Notes: generated by a model from the letters alone, not told the origin. 64,000 nucleotides of DNA from Dokdonia pacifica (GCF_900188275.1 NZ_FZNY01000008.1:1-64000); one strand, 5' to 3'. Positions 27,982-37,148 are shown, numbered from the stretch's first letter. Translations and numbers: made by a program.

Positions 27982-28308
27982 ATGGATCAAAATACCATCT
28001 TTGAAGGAAAAACAGCAGCGGTATGGAGTTACTTTTCGTTCCTAGGACTTCTTATTGCATTCTCTATGAATAGCGAACCTAAAAACCCTTTTGCAGCTTT
28101 TCATATTAGACAATCATTAGGCTTAACGCTTTTGTTTATATTATTGACCCTACCATTAGGCTTTTTTGATACATGGCTTGTAAGCGGCCCCTTTCTTATT
28201 ACATTTTTTGTATTATGGCTCTATGGTATTATTTCTGCTTTTCAAGGACACACACAGCCTATCCCATTAGTAGGCGAATTATTCCAAAAAGTGTTTACCA
28301 AAAAGTAA
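27982..28308 (+). CDS. Small membrane protein, first of two paralogues
   Basis: A 108-residue protein with three hydrophobic segments (about 14-30, 49-70, 72-88). The pattern KTAAVWSYFSFLGLLIAFSMNSEPKNPFAAFHIRQSLGL recalls DUF4870-like membrane proteins. It follows the dihydroorotase-like gene by one base, and a paralogue follows after 82 bases. Function unknown. Confidence 0.65.
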   Translation: MDQNTIFEGKTAAVWSYFSFLGLLIAFSMNSEPKNPFAAFHIRQSLGLTLLFILLTLPLGFFDTWLVSGPFLITFFVLWLYGIISAFQGHTQPIPLVGELFQKVFTKK

Positions 28309-28390
28309 TTATATATTATCAGAATGTAACGATGTAACATTCTTAAAAAGTCTGCGTCAGATCAAGTACAACAACTTAATCTTATACATC

Positions 28391-28714
28391 ATGGCTACTC
28401 CAACATCTGACGAAAAAACAACTTCCATTATCACCTACTTTACAGTTTTCGGACTTATTATAGGTCTCATTATGAATCATTCAAAAAAAAGTGAATTTGT
28501 ATCGTATCATATCCGTAATATGATAGGACTTTGTCTTGGTATGGTCGCATTAGGTATTCTACACTGGGTAGGAATTCCTAGTATGCTGATAAAAGGATTA
28601 CAATTAGTTCTTGTTATTTTGTGGACTATCGGTTTTATAGGTGCTTTAAAAGGAGAAAGACTAGAAATTCCAGTCGTTGGAAAGTTTTTTCAAGATTCGT
28701 TTAAAAGCATCTAA
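28391..28714 (+). CDS. Small membrane protein, second paralogue
   Basis: A 107-residue relative of the previous gene: both have a T-x(3)-Y-F-x-x-F-G start, the FHIRQ/YHIRN pair after the first span and a PxxGxxFQ end. It was probably produced by tandem duplication followed by divergence. Function unknown. Confidence 0.65.
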   Translation: MATPTSDEKTTSIITYFTVFGLIIGLIMNHSKKSEFVSYHIRNMIGLCLGMVALGILHWVGIPSMLIKGLQLVLVILWTIGFIGALKGERLEIPVVGKFFQDSFKSI

Positions 28715-28783
28715 TTCTTTCTATTTTTACGACCGTGAATTGTCATTTATTTTGACGTATTTTTTAGTATCTATAATCATACC

Positions 28784-29434
28784 ATGAGCACACTGTCTTT
28801 AGAACATATTATTCAGAAGCCTACAAAAACAACAGAAGGAAAAACACCATTATTATTACTATTACACGGATATGGGAGTGATGAAAATGACTTGTTCAGT
28901 TTTGCTTCAGAATTACCAGAGCATTATTTTATAATTTCAGCAAGAGCGCCTATTCCTATGCAACCCTATGGCAATGCATGGTATGCCATCACTATAGATT
29001 ATGATGGTGTAAAGACATCAGATAATGAAGCTGCAAAAGAATCTAGAGATTTAATTGCAACGTTTATCACAGAAGCTGTAAAGGAATATGATTTGGATCC
29101 TTTTAATGTAACATTATTAGGTTTTAGTCAAGGTACTATACTAAGTTATGCTGTAGCATTAAGCTATCCTGAAAAAGTAAAAAACGTGATTGGACTAAGC
29201 GGCTATATTAATGAAGAGATTATTAATCTTCAGTCTTCAGCATCTTATGCGCATCTTAACATCTATAACTCTCATGGTACGGTAGACCAAGTGATTCCTA
29301 TTGATGCCGCTCGTAAAACACCTGGATACCTGAGCAGCTTAGGAATTGAAAGCACTTTAAGCGAATTTCCCGTAGGTCACGGTGTTCACCCAACTAACTT
29401 TTATGAATTCAAAGAGTGGTTATTAAAATTATAA
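28784..29434 (+). CDS. Alpha/beta hydrolase, carboxylesterase/phospholipase-like
   Basis: A 216-residue hydrolase of the acyl-protein thioesterase/carboxylesterase family. The oxyanion region is LLLHGYGSDENDL, the nucleophile is Ser115 in GFSQG, and Asp168 (HGTVDQVIP) and His199 (VGHGVHP) complete the triad. Likely an intracellular esterase for medium-chain or short esters; its true substrate is unknown. It has no partner gene. A palindromic repeat begins nine bases after its stop. Confidence 0.88.
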   Translation: MSTLSLEHIIQKPTKTTEGKTPLLLLLHGYGSDENDLFSFASELPEHYFIISARAPIPMQPYGNAWYAITIDYDGVKTSDNEAAKESRDLIATFITEAVKEYDLDPFNVTLLGFSQGTILSYAVALSYPEKVKNVIGLSGYINEEIINLQSSASYAHLNIYNSHGTVDQVIPIDAARKTPGYLSSLGIESTLSEFPVGHGVHPTNFYEFKEWLLKL

Positions 29435-29443
29435 ATCTTCATC

Positions 29444-29467
29444 TATACGCTTTCGCGAAAGCGTATA
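29444..29467. repeat. Palindromic repeat copy 8 (intergenic, 24-base form)
   Basis: Perfect 24-base palindrome nine bases after the esterase stop codon; core at 29449-29462. Confidence 0.95.
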
Positions 29468-29483
29468 CAACCCACCAAAAATT

Positions 29484-29525
29484 GAAATAGAGCGATCATC
29501 TCATAGGAGAATCACACTCTATTTC
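29484..29525. other. Stem-loop in a gene-free interval
   Basis: Outer arms GAAATAGAG (29484-29492) and CTCTATTTC (29517-29525) enclose a smaller helix (GAT and TCTC with GAGA and ATC). There is no long T run, so it is a weak terminator candidate. The rest of the interval 29468-29924 has no gene that I can support. Confidence 0.5.
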
Positions 29526-29924
29526 TAACAGATACGTATAATAATCCTACTTAACTACACTTTAGGTTACCTACCTGTTTTTCATTTTTCATAACATAGC
29601 GTTTTACATATGTATTGTTATTTTTCTAGACTAAATGTAGCGTAAACTAGCCGCTATTCAGTAAATAACGATAAAGTATTACGCCATAAATGGTTCTTAT
29701 GTATACACCTAAACGATGAATAATTTATAAAAGATGCATATGCACAAGAAGAGATTAGGACTTCTTGTAGTAATGAGGTTTTGGAGTCATTATTGAATTT
29801 GAAAATCAGTTTACTATCTCCAAATTCTTTAGCAATAAGAATACATATTCGTATTTAGTTTATTACATTGCTCATTATAAAATGTGTAGAACGACTACGC
29901 TTCACTAATACTAACCAGAAAACC

Positions 29925-30533
29925 ATGCAAAACATTCAATTTCCAGTTAATTTCGAATTCAATATTTCAACCCTTGCCAATGATTTTAAAGCAACAGATG
30001 CTAGTGGACAAACCATAGCCTATGTAAGACAGAAAATGTTTAAGCTTAAAGAGGATATTCAGATTTTTAATAATGACTCTAAAACAAAGGTGAATTATAG
30101 AATAAAAGCTGACAAATGGTTGGATTTTTCTACAGCATATTCTTTTTATGATGAAAGCGCAGAAAACAAAACCAAAAGTTTTGGAAAAGTAGTACGTAAA
30201 GGATGGAGATCTATCTGGAAAGCGCAATATCAAATCATTGATCAAAATGAAAAACAACAATATACCATTAGTGAAGAAAATGCTTGGGTAAAAGTAGGTG
30301 ACTCACTATTGGGTGAAATTCCGATACTTAACTTCTTTACCGGATACCTATTTAACCCTTCGTATATCGTTGTAGATATGAATGGTAATCAAATTATTAG
30401 ATTAAAGAAACTCGCTTCTTTCTTTGGGAGAAAATTTGAGTTATCAAAATTAGGCGATATGGATGCAGATGATGATGATAGAGTGATGCTTAGTTTAATG
30501 ATGATGATCTTATTAGAACGTAGAAGAGGATAA
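29925..30533 (+). CDS. LURP-one/tubby-like fold protein
   Basis: A 202-residue protein from ATG 29925 (MQNIQFPVNFEFNIS); the frame extends upstream to 29868, but MQN is the better start since the preceding residues (MLIIKCVERLR) are not family-like. The N- and C-terminal halves are repeated beta strands with a buried helix (about 140-160), the pattern of the LURP-one-related/tubby C2-like fold also seen in scramblases. The function is unknown. A 35-base hairpin with T-rich flanks lies after the gene. Confidence 0.7.
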   Translation: MQNIQFPVNFEFNISTLANDFKATDASGQTIAYVRQKMFKLKEDIQIFNNDSKTKVNYRIKADKWLDFSTAYSFYDESAENKTKSFGKVVRKGWRSIWKAQYQIIDQNEKQQYTISEENAWVKVGDSLLGEIPILNFFTGYLFNPSYIVVDMNGNQIIRLKKLASFFGRKFELSKLGDMDADDDDRVMLSLMMMILLERRRG

Positions 30534-30561
30534 ATTTTATCGCTTTATAAAATAAAATAGA

Positions 30562-30597
30562 CCATTACTATTTTTAATATTTCAAAAATAGTAATGG
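30562..30597. terminator. Hairpin after the LURP-one-like gene
   Basis: Stem CCATTACTATTTTT (30562-30575) with AAAAATAGTAATGG (30584-30597). The minus strand has a T-rich tail. It may end transcription from either side. Confidence 0.65.
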
Positions 30598-30599
30598 GC

Positions 30600-30686
30600 T
30601 TATCTATCTACCTGAATCACCTCTAAGTTGTCGATCTTACCAGCATCCACTGTAAAACGTAACATCGTACGCACTTTATGAAATCC
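30600..30686 (-). pseudogene. Duplicated 3' end of the YfcE-type phosphoesterase gene
   Basis: These 87 bases encode 28 residues (GFHKVRTMLRFTVDAGKID and on to VDR) identical to the last 28 residues of the phosphoesterase at 30809-31300. The copies differ at five sense codons (GGA/GGG, ACA/ACG, ATC/ATT, GAG/GAA, AGA/CGT) plus the stop (TAA/TGA), all synonymous. The copy is not joined to a full gene: the frame continues upstream into unrelated sequence with no phosphoesterase motifs. Confidence 0.88.
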
Positions 30687-30706
30687 TGTAAAAAGAGAAA
30701 CGCAAA

Positions 30707-30750
30707 GTTTTCTAAAATTTGTGCTTCGCAGTTTACAAATTTTTGAAAAC
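30707..30750. other. Imperfect hairpin between the two yfcE 3' ends
   Basis: GTTTTCTAAAATTTGT (30707-30722) and ACAAATTTTTGAAAAC (30735-30750) pair over 16 positions with one mismatch. It sits in the 122 bases between the duplicated ends. Confidence 0.6.
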
Positions 30751-30808
30751 AACCACCCACTTCCAGGTGCTTGATTTCGTATTTTCAGTAACTCTCTTTG
30801 ATAACAAA

Positions 30809-31300
30809 TCAACGATCTACCTGAATCACTTCTAAGTTGTCAATCTTACCAGCATCCACCGTAAAACGTAACATCGTACGCACTTTATGAAACCCGTGTT
30901 TTCCTATCGCACCTGGGTTCATGTGGAGGAGGTTTAATTTTTTGTCTGGCATCACTTTTAAAATATGACTATGTCCGCAAATAAATAATTGTGGCGGATT
31001 TGCTCGTATTTCTTCTCTAATTGCTGGTGAATAACGACCAGGGTATCCGCCTATATGTGTTATCCAAACATCAACACCTTCACATACAAAACGATTATTC
31101 AGTGGAAACTCTTGACGTGCTTCGGTATCATCTATATTCCCAAAAACAGCACGCAAAGGCTTTAAATTTTTAAGCGCATCTGTCACTCGCAAATCCCCGA
31201 TATCACCTGCATGCCATACCTCATCTGCCTCTTGAGCATGTTTCAGTATATGATCATCTATATAACTATGCGTGTCACTAAGAAGCAGTATTTTTTTCAA
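30809..31300 (-). CDS. YfcE/MJ0936-type metallophosphoesterase
   Basis: A 163-residue calcineurin-like phosphoesterase with the family motifs SDTHS (about 8-12), AGDIGD, FGNIDD and CGHSH (about 110-114), which bind two metals. Small proteins of this type cleave phosphodiesters; the natural substrate is unknown. The start codon is TTG at 31300, since MKKILLLSDTH is the natural start and no ATG is available upstream. Its 3' end is duplicated 122 bases downstream. It is divergent from truA, which also starts with TTG. Confidence 0.88.
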   Translation of the reverse strand: MKKILLLSDTHSYIDDHILKHAQEADEVWHAGDIGDLRVTDALKNLKPLRAVFGNIDDTEARQEFPLNNRFVCEGVDVWITHIGGYPGRYSPAIREEIRANPPQLFICGHSHILKVMPDKKLNLLHMNPGAIGKHGFHKVRTMLRFTVDAGKIDNLEVIQVDR

Positions 31301-31385
31301 AAGCTATGTTATTTTTTTCGGCATGTCACTTATAAAATAATGGGATTCATTATATGATAAGCAGCTACCCTATAAATTGTTTTTT

Positions 31386-31409
31386 TATACGCTTTCGCGA
31401 AAGCGTATA
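31386..31409. repeat. Palindromic repeat copy 9 (intergenic, 24-base form)
   Basis: Perfect 24-base palindrome between divergent yfcE-type and truA genes; core at 31391-31404. Its right arm supplies part of the minus-7 element before truA. Confidence 0.95.
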
Positions 31410-31413
31410 TTTG
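31406..31413 (+). promoter_or_regulatory. Minus-7 element of truA, overlapping the repeat
   Basis: TATATTTG fits TAnnTTTG. Bases 31406-31409 are the end of the palindrome, so the repeat forms half of the element. The start codon is 17 bases downstream. Confidence 0.5.
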
Positions 31414-31430
31414 CTCAAAAATAATACACT

Positions 31431-32213
31431 TTGCGGTATTTTATACAACTATCTTATAACGGAACTCCATATCACGGCTGGCAACGACAACCGAATGCTA
31501 TCACAGTGCAACAAACTATTGAAGAAGCACTCTCTACATTAGTACGTACACCTACTACAATTATGGGAGCTGGCAGAACTGATACGGGGGTTCATGCGCA
31601 AATGATGTATGCTCATGTTGACCTTGAACATAAAAATGAAGAAGGCATTGATGTTGCTTTTTCTAAAGCAGATCTCACAAAACTCACTTATAAACTGAAT
31701 AGTTTTTTACCGCCAAGTATCGCTATTACTCAGATTACTTCTGTAACACCTGAAGCGCACGCTCGTTTTGATGCGACACATAGATCTTATATTTATAGAA
31801 TAAGCCCAATGAAAAATCCGTTTACACAGGAACGTGCTTTTTACTATAAAATTCCTCTGAATCTTGAACGTATGCAAGAAGCTTCACATATCTTATTAAC
31901 ATATTCAGATTTTGAATGTTTTAGCAGGTCAAATACAGATGTCAACACCTATCTTTGTGATATAAAAGAAGCTTCGTGGTCTCTTGTAGCAAATGAATAT
32001 CATTTTAAAATTACAGCAGATCGTTTTTTACGTAATATGGTACGTGCTGTTGTAGGCACATTAATAGAAATAGGGCAAGGTAAAAAACCTGTCTCATGGA
32101 TGCACGAAGTGATTAAAGGAAAAAATAGAAGTCTTGCTGGTGCTTCTGCCCCAGCCCATGGATTATATCTAACTGATATTGGATATCCAAAACATATATT
32201 TATAGACGAATGA
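31431..32213 (+). CDS. truA: tRNA pseudouridine(38-40) synthase
   Basis: A 260-residue TruA that makes pseudouridine in the anticodon arm of tRNAs. The catalytic aspartate is Asp51 in GAGRTDTGVHA, and the start MRYFIQLSYNGTPYHGWQRQ is family-typical. The start codon is TTG. The gene shares four bases with the ABC exporter downstream (ATGA), indicating coupling. Confidence 0.95.
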   Translation: MRYFIQLSYNGTPYHGWQRQPNAITVQQTIEEALSTLVRTPTTIMGAGRTDTGVHAQMMYAHVDLEHKNEEGIDVAFSKADLTKLTYKLNSFLPPSIAITQITSVTPEAHARFDATHRSYIYRISPMKNPFTQERAFYYKIPLNLERMQEASHILLTYSDFECFSRSNTDVNTYLCDIKEASWSLVANEYHFKITADRFLRNMVRAVVGTLIEIGQGKKPVSWMHEVIKGKNRSLAGASAPAHGLYLTDIGYPKHIFIDE

Positions 32214-33976
32214 CAACAACCAAAGGAAAAGCATTTGATACAAAACTATTTAAGAGGCTATTGCAATTTGCAAAACCTTATAAATGGCAATTGATCATTG
32301 CCGGAATTGGTGCCATTTTACTTTCTGTATTTGCAGCCTTACGTCCAAATTATATGGAAAAGGCAATAGATATAGGTATAGAAGATAAAGACCCAGAAAG
32401 CCTTCTATATTATATAACGCTTATGGGACTTGTACTTTTAGGACAAGTAACATTTAGGCTATTATTTATCTATTATTCCAACTGGATAGGGCAGCAAGTG
32501 ATACGAGATATACGTGTAAAACTATTTGAGCATATGCTCAAATTTAAAATGCAATACTATGACACATCTGCTGTAGGAAGACTTGTTACGAGAGCTGTAG
32601 GTGATATAGAAACAATTGCTAGTATTTTTAGCCAAGGCCTATTTATGATTATTGCAGATCTCCTTACCATGGGAGTCGTATTAGGATTTATGTTTTGGAA
32701 AAGCTGGCAACTTACACTTATTGTACTAGCTGTTTTTCCTATTATACTTTATGCAACTAGAGTTTTTCAGCGTGCTATGAAAGTCGCCTTTGAAGAAGTG
32801 CGTACCCAAGTTGCCAATCTAAATACTTTCGTTCAAGAGCGTGTGACAGGCATGAAAATTGTCCAAATTTTTAACCGTGAAGCTATTGAACACAAAAAAT
32901 TTGGAGATATTAATAAAAAACACATGGATGCTTGGAATAAAACGGTATGGTATAACTCTATATTTTTTCCAATTGCAGAAATGTGTACTTCTATTACTAT
33001 CGGTCTTATTGTATGGTATGGTGGTCTTCACGTAGCAGAATCTGAAGCTATTACACTAGGAGTCATTACTGCTTTTATAAGCTATATTCAAATGCTGTTT
33101 ACGCCTTTACGTCAAATAGCAGATAAGTTTAATACACTCCAGATGGGAATGGTTGCTGCAAATCGTGTCTTTGGTATTTTAGATACGGAGTCGCAAATAA
33201 AAGATATTGGCACCAAAGAACTGACCAAGATAAAAGGAGAAATTACATTTGAAAATGTACATTTTAGTTACATCCCTGATGAAGAAATATTAAAAGGAGT
33301 TTCTTTTACAGCGCAACCCGGACAGACTATTGCCATTGTGGGGTCTACAGGTGCTGGAAAATCAACTATCATTAATTTATTAAGTCGTTTTTATGAGATA
33401 GATAGCGGTGTAATCTCCATAGACGGCACCTCTATTGCTGATGTCAAACTACATCAATTACGTAAAGAAATTGCAGTAGTACTTCAAGATGTTTTCTTAT
33501 TTGCTGACTCTATACTTAATAATATTACGCTTAATGATCCAAGTATTTCTGAAGAAACTGTTATTGCATCTGCAAAAGAAATAGGTGTACATAAGTTTAT
33601 TTCTAGTCTTCCTGACGGATATCATTATAATGTAAAAGAACGAGGAGCTATGCTCTCTAGTGGACAACGACAGCTTATCGCATTTTTACGAGCATATGTA
33701 AGTAATCCTTCTATACTCATATTAGATGAGGCAACCTCTTCTGTAGATTCTTATAGCGAGCAACTTATTCAAAAAGCTATTGGTAAAATTACCAAAGGAC
33801 GTACCTCTATTGTGATTGCGCATCGTCTTGCTACTATTAAGAAAGCTGACCTAATCATGGTGATGGAAAAAGGGAAAATAGTAGAAAAAGGAACCCATAA
33901 AGAGCTTCTAAAAAATGAAGGTGGGCATTACTTAGCACTTTATGAAGCTCAATTTACAGAAGCCGAAACTGTATAA
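32210..33976 (+). CDS. ABC exporter (fused permease/ATPase), MsbA-like
   Basis: A 588-residue half-transporter: six membrane spans (about 25-310) and a nucleotide-binding domain from about 345 with Walker A GSTGAGKS, the signature LSSGQRQ, Walker B ILILDEATSSVD and IVIAHRLATI. This is the homodimer architecture of MsbA, lipid and multidrug exporters. Flavobacterial relatives are usually annotated as MsbA-like; the substrate is not known. Coupled to truA by a four-base overlap, a common arrangement in the family. Confidence 0.92.
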   Translation: MTTTKGKAFDTKLFKRLLQFAKPYKWQLIIAGIGAILLSVFAALRPNYMEKAIDIGIEDKDPESLLYYITLMGLVLLGQVTFRLLFIYYSNWIGQQVIRDIRVKLFEHMLKFKMQYYDTSAVGRLVTRAVGDIETIASIFSQGLFMIIADLLTMGVVLGFMFWKSWQLTLIVLAVFPIILYATRVFQRAMKVAFEEVRTQVANLNTFVQERVTGMKIVQIFNREAIEHKKFGDINKKHMDAWNKTVWYNSIFFPIAEMCTSITIGLIVWYGGLHVAESEAITLGVITAFISYIQMLFTPLRQIADKFNTLQMGMVAANRVFGILDTESQIKDIGTKELTKIKGEITFENVHFSYIPDEEILKGVSFTAQPGQTIAIVGSTGAGKSTIINLLSRFYEIDSGVISIDGTSIADVKLHQLRKEIAVVLQDVFLFADSILNNITLNDPSISEETVIASAKEIGVHKFISSLPDGYHYNVKERGAMLSSGQRQLIAFLRAYVSNPSILILDEATSSVDSYSEQLIQKAIGKITKGRTSIVIAHRLATIKKADLIMVMEKGKIVEKGTHKELLKNEGGHYLALYEAQFTEAETV

Positions 33977-33986
33977 ACCACCACAA

Positions 33987-35084
33987 TTATATCTCACGAT
34001 ACGTTACTAATGTAATCTCTTCTGCTTTACCTCGTAATTGCACACTACCGATAGTTTCCTTTTCGAGACCCTCTGGAAGTTGATATACTATATTTGCAAA
34101 ATCATTAGAAACTAAAATATTTACTTGGTTTTCATTGCATTTTGCCTGAATACGAGCGGTCGTATTAAGTACATCTCCAGAAAACGCAATATCACGTTTA
34201 ATCTTTCCTAATTCACCTACCATCACAGCTCCATAATGAAGGCCTACTTTAAAAATAGGAAGATACCCATAAGTCTTTGTATAATACGTTTCTCGTTTTT
34301 TAATAGCATCTCTCATCTTATAAAAGCAACGTAACGCATTTCCACGTTTCAATCCATTTTTCATCTTCCATGTCACCACCACCTCATCGCCTACATATTG
34401 ATATACTTCTCCTTGAGATTGTTGGATTGGAGAGGCTATATCTTCAAAGAAATCTTTTAAAAAATGGAAATATTTTTCTTCCCCTAATGCTTCTGCAATT
34501 CCCGTAGCATTACGTATATCTGCAAACATAAAAATACGGCGTTCTCTTTTAGGGCTAAAGTATTTCCCTTTCAAATAATCTGGAAAAACACCCGGACCAT
34601 ATTTATCATTAACCATAAATATGATAACGGTTCCCAATACTATAAATAACCAGATAATAATATTTTTTATAAAAAGCCAACTTTCAAAAAATAGTTTAAG
34701 GGCATCTATCACTTCTTGACTATGAAACGGTTTTCCAAAAGAATCACTATAAAAATAAGCACTGCCAATAAGGCTAACGAGGAGCGCTACAAACAGGTAG
34801 GTAATTGCGATTACAACAAGTGCCTTTCCAAAAGCATACTTCCTGAGGCTTCTCTCCATAAAGTTTAGTGTAAGCGTCCCTCCTATGAGTCCTGCTATCA
34901 CTGAAACCAGAAGATTGGTCCGGAAAGAAATCGTAAAATCATACTCTGAGGTTAGTGCATTATTTTCTACTAATGTCAAATACTCATACAAAAACAAGGA
35001 ATTCGAAATAAGTACCCATGCAAACAAAACCCAAAAGGCCCTTTTTGTGTAATACCAAAGTTCTTCTTTTGAAAATTTATGCAT
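33987..35084 (-). CDS. Membrane-bound class III adenylate/guanylate cyclase
   Basis: A 365-residue protein with four membrane spans (about 10-30, 50-75, 83-103 and 132-155) and a C-terminal class III cyclase domain (from about 182). Metal-binding aspartates are seen in FADIRNATG and YVGDEVVV; Asn and Arg of NTTARIQ would stabilise the transition state. The product, cAMP or cGMP, is not decided by what I see. The palindromic repeat at 35097 lies 12 bases before the ATG, in the leader. Confidence 0.85.
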   Translation of the reverse strand: MHKFSKEELWYYTKRAFWVLFAWVLISNSLFLYEYLTLVENNALTSEYDFTISFRTNLLVSVIAGLIGGTLTLNFMERSLRKYAFGKALVVIAITYLFVALLVSLIGSAYFYSDSFGKPFHSQEVIDALKLFFESWLFIKNIIIWLFIVLGTVIIFMVNDKYGPGVFPDYLKGKYFSPKRERRIFMFADIRNATGIAEALGEEKYFHFLKDFFEDIASPIQQSQGEVYQYVGDEVVVTWKMKNGLKRGNALRCFYKMRDAIKKRETYYTKTYGYLPIFKVGLHYGAVMVGELGKIKRDIAFSGDVLNTTARIQAKCNENQVNILVSNDFANIVYQLPEGLEKETIGSVQLRGKAEEITLVTYREI

Positions 35085-35096
35085 ACTTTTTTTATT

Positions 35097-35110
35097 GCTT
35101 TCGCGAAAGC
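35097..35110. repeat. Palindromic repeat copy 10 (intergenic)
   Basis: Perfect GCTTTCGCGAAAGC in the leader of the cyclase gene. Confidence 0.95.
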
Positions 35111-35116
35111 GTATTC

Positions 35117-36073
35117 TTACTGAATACTATCTTTAATAAGTTTGACTGTCTCTTTAAGGGTATCGCCATTTATGGAATCCCTAAGAGCCTTGGCTGCTTT
35201 TTGTGCTTCAGCTTGTTTTTTAATTAATTTAAAAAACTCTGTATCATTTAAAGCACCTGTCTTGGCCATAACAACCCCTATTATAGCTGTGATAATAAAA
35301 AACAAAACCAAAATGACACCTCCTATTAAAAAGAAAAGACCCGTTTTTAATACCAAGCTACCAGAATCTAACTTAAATAATCGTTTTAATACATACGCCA
35401 TATAGGCAATCGTGACAAATGGTGTGACCATTCCGTAGATTTGGGATAACGTTTGATTCCATATAACAAACAAACCAAGTACAGTTGTGATTAAGGCTAT
35501 ATGTGAATAACCATACAGATAGATAACAAAATGCTCTACAAGATTATATTGTTTATAATTCCAAAATACGATTTTAGATAACACTGCTAATACAGGAATA
35601 ATAGCAAAATATACAATAGATTGATTTTCCATGACCATACTCAGCCATTTAGTAGCAAATGATTTCTGAAACTCTGCCGTAGCACTACCATCATAAAAAC
35701 TAGTTTGTGCTTGTATCATGTCATCCAAAAACCAATGCTTGATAATAAATGCATATACTCCAGCTACTGTAAGTGCTACAGCAAAATAGCTAAATGCAGG
35801 AAGGTATTTTTTACGCATTCCTTTCATATAACCACCTATAACTTCCTCAGGTCTTTTAAAAAGCGCTAAGAACGTTCTTAAAAATGCGTTTTCGATATTT
35901 AAAAATCGATCTACAAAGTCTTCAAAGAGGTTACGCCATGTAATTCTATTATACATGCGTTTTCCACCACAATTTGAACAGAAACGTTGATCTAATGCGA
36001 GAGGAGAGTCACAATTGATACAAACATTACTTACTTCAAGAAGTTCTTTTTTGCGTTTGGATACCTTACCCAT
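35117..36073 (-). CDS. DUF3667 membrane protein, second copy
   Basis: A 318-residue protein from ATG 36073 (an in-frame TTG at 36106 is possible but adds a non-conserved leader). An N-terminal zinc ribbon (VCINCDSPL then FCSNCGGKR) precedes the conserved RFLNIENAFLRTFLALFKRPEEVIGGYMKGMRKKYLPAF block, then five hydrophobic segments. DUF3667 is restricted to Bacteroidota and of unknown function. It lies 48 bases downstream of its paralogue in a cdaA-led operon. Confidence 0.8.
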   Translation of the reverse strand: MGKVSKRKKELLEVSNVCINCDSPLALDQRFCSNCGGKRMYNRITWRNLFEDFVDRFLNIENAFLRTFLALFKRPEEVIGGYMKGMRKKYLPAFSYFAVALTVAGVYAFIIKHWFLDDMIQAQTSFYDGSATAEFQKSFATKWLSMVMENQSIVYFAIIPVLAVLSKIVFWNYKQYNLVEHFVIYLYGYSHIALITTVLGLFVIWNQTLSQIYGMVTPFVTIAYMAYVLKRLFKLDSGSLVLKTGLFFLIGGVILVLFFIITAIIGVVMAKTGALNDTEFFKLIKKQAEAQKAAKALRDSINGDTLKETVKLIKDSIQ

Positions 36074-36121
36074 AGGGATATAAGTTTGATCAGTTAGTGA
36101 TGGCAAGTTACTATAATGTTA

Positions 36122-37144
36122 CTAGCTTCCCAAAAGTAACACCGTATCCTTTATACTTTTTGATAATTGTTTAATACTATCTATTTGAAGACTATCTGTA
36201 ATAGCTTTACTTGTTTCTTTTGCTGCTTTTGCTGCTTTTTGAGCTTCCCTCATTTGATCTATTTTTTCTATAAATGTATCAAAAACACCTAATTCATATA
36301 ATAACCAACCACCTACACCAAAAAAGGCTATACTAATGACCAAACCAATAGCAAAAAACAATAATGTCTTTAAAAGTATTTTTTCAATCGTTAAATTAAA
36401 AAGACGCTTCAAGACATAAGCGGTATAAATGATATATAAAAATGTTACTAAAGAACTAATCATTACTTGTATAAAGCTCGACCACATAAAAAGGATTGAT
36501 ATGACAGAAGTAATAATTTGTGTGTGCGAGTATACATATAAGTAAATCACCACATGCTCTATAAAATTATATTTTTTATAATTCCAAAATACCAATATTG
36601 AAATCAATGCATATAGAGGAATATTAATAAATGTAAGAATAGATTGATATTCAAATACCCAATTTACAATTTCCATAGTAGGACCTATGGTGTTAACTAC
36701 AACTTCTCCATTACTTTCCTTTGCAGCAGCTTCAAACATAGCTTCATTTAGAAACCATTTTCGTAAAACGAAGGTATACAACCCTGTAATGGTAAGAGAA
36801 ATTGCAAAATAGCTAAAGGCAGATAGATATCGTTTACGCATCCCATCTATATATCCCCCTATAACATCTTCTGGTCTTTTAAAGAGGGCTAAAAAGGTTC
36901 TAAGAAAATTATTTTCAATATTTAAAAATCGATCTACAAAATCCTCAGTAAGATTACGCCAGTTTAATCTATTATACATTCGCTTTGCTCCACAATTTGA
37001 GCAAAAGGCTTGGTCTAAGTTTAATAAGGTATCACAGTTTTTACATCTATTAGAAATAACACGAAGCTGCTCTCGTTGTTTCTTTTTTTTCTTTTTAGAT
37101 GGTACGGGTGTTTTTTTTTCTTCTGGGAGTAGATCTTCTTCCAT
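36122..37144 (-). CDS. DUF3667 membrane protein, first copy
   Basis: A 340-residue paralogue of the next gene: Lys-rich N-terminus, zinc ribbon (RCKNCDTLL, FCSNCGAKR), the same NIENNFLRTFLALFKRPEDVIGGYIDGMRKRYLSAFSY block and five spans. The two share the whole layout and must come from a tandem duplication. It begins four bases after the end of cdaA, so its expression is tied to the c-di-AMP synthase. Confidence 0.8.
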   Translation of the reverse strand: MEEDLLPEEKKTPVPSKKKKKKQREQLRVISNRCKNCDTLLNLDQAFCSNCGAKRMYNRLNWRNLTEDFVDRFLNIENNFLRTFLALFKRPEDVIGGYIDGMRKRYLSAFSYFAISLTITGLYTFVLRKWFLNEAMFEAAAKESNGEVVVNTIGPTMEIVNWVFEYQSILTFINIPLYALISILVFWNYKKYNFIEHVVIYLYVYSHTQIITSVISILFMWSSFIQVMISSLVTFLYIIYTAYVLKRLFNLTIEKILLKTLLFFAIGLVISIAFFGVGGWLLYELGVFDTFIEKIDQMREAQKAAKAAKETSKAITDSLQIDSIKQLSKSIKDTVLLLGS

Positions 37145-37148
37145 ACAC

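Noticed and set aside
30600-30812. A 70-residue gene on the minus strand
   Set aside because: Its only recognisable part is the duplicated 3' end of the phosphoesterase; the first half is not protein-like, so I call only the fragment.
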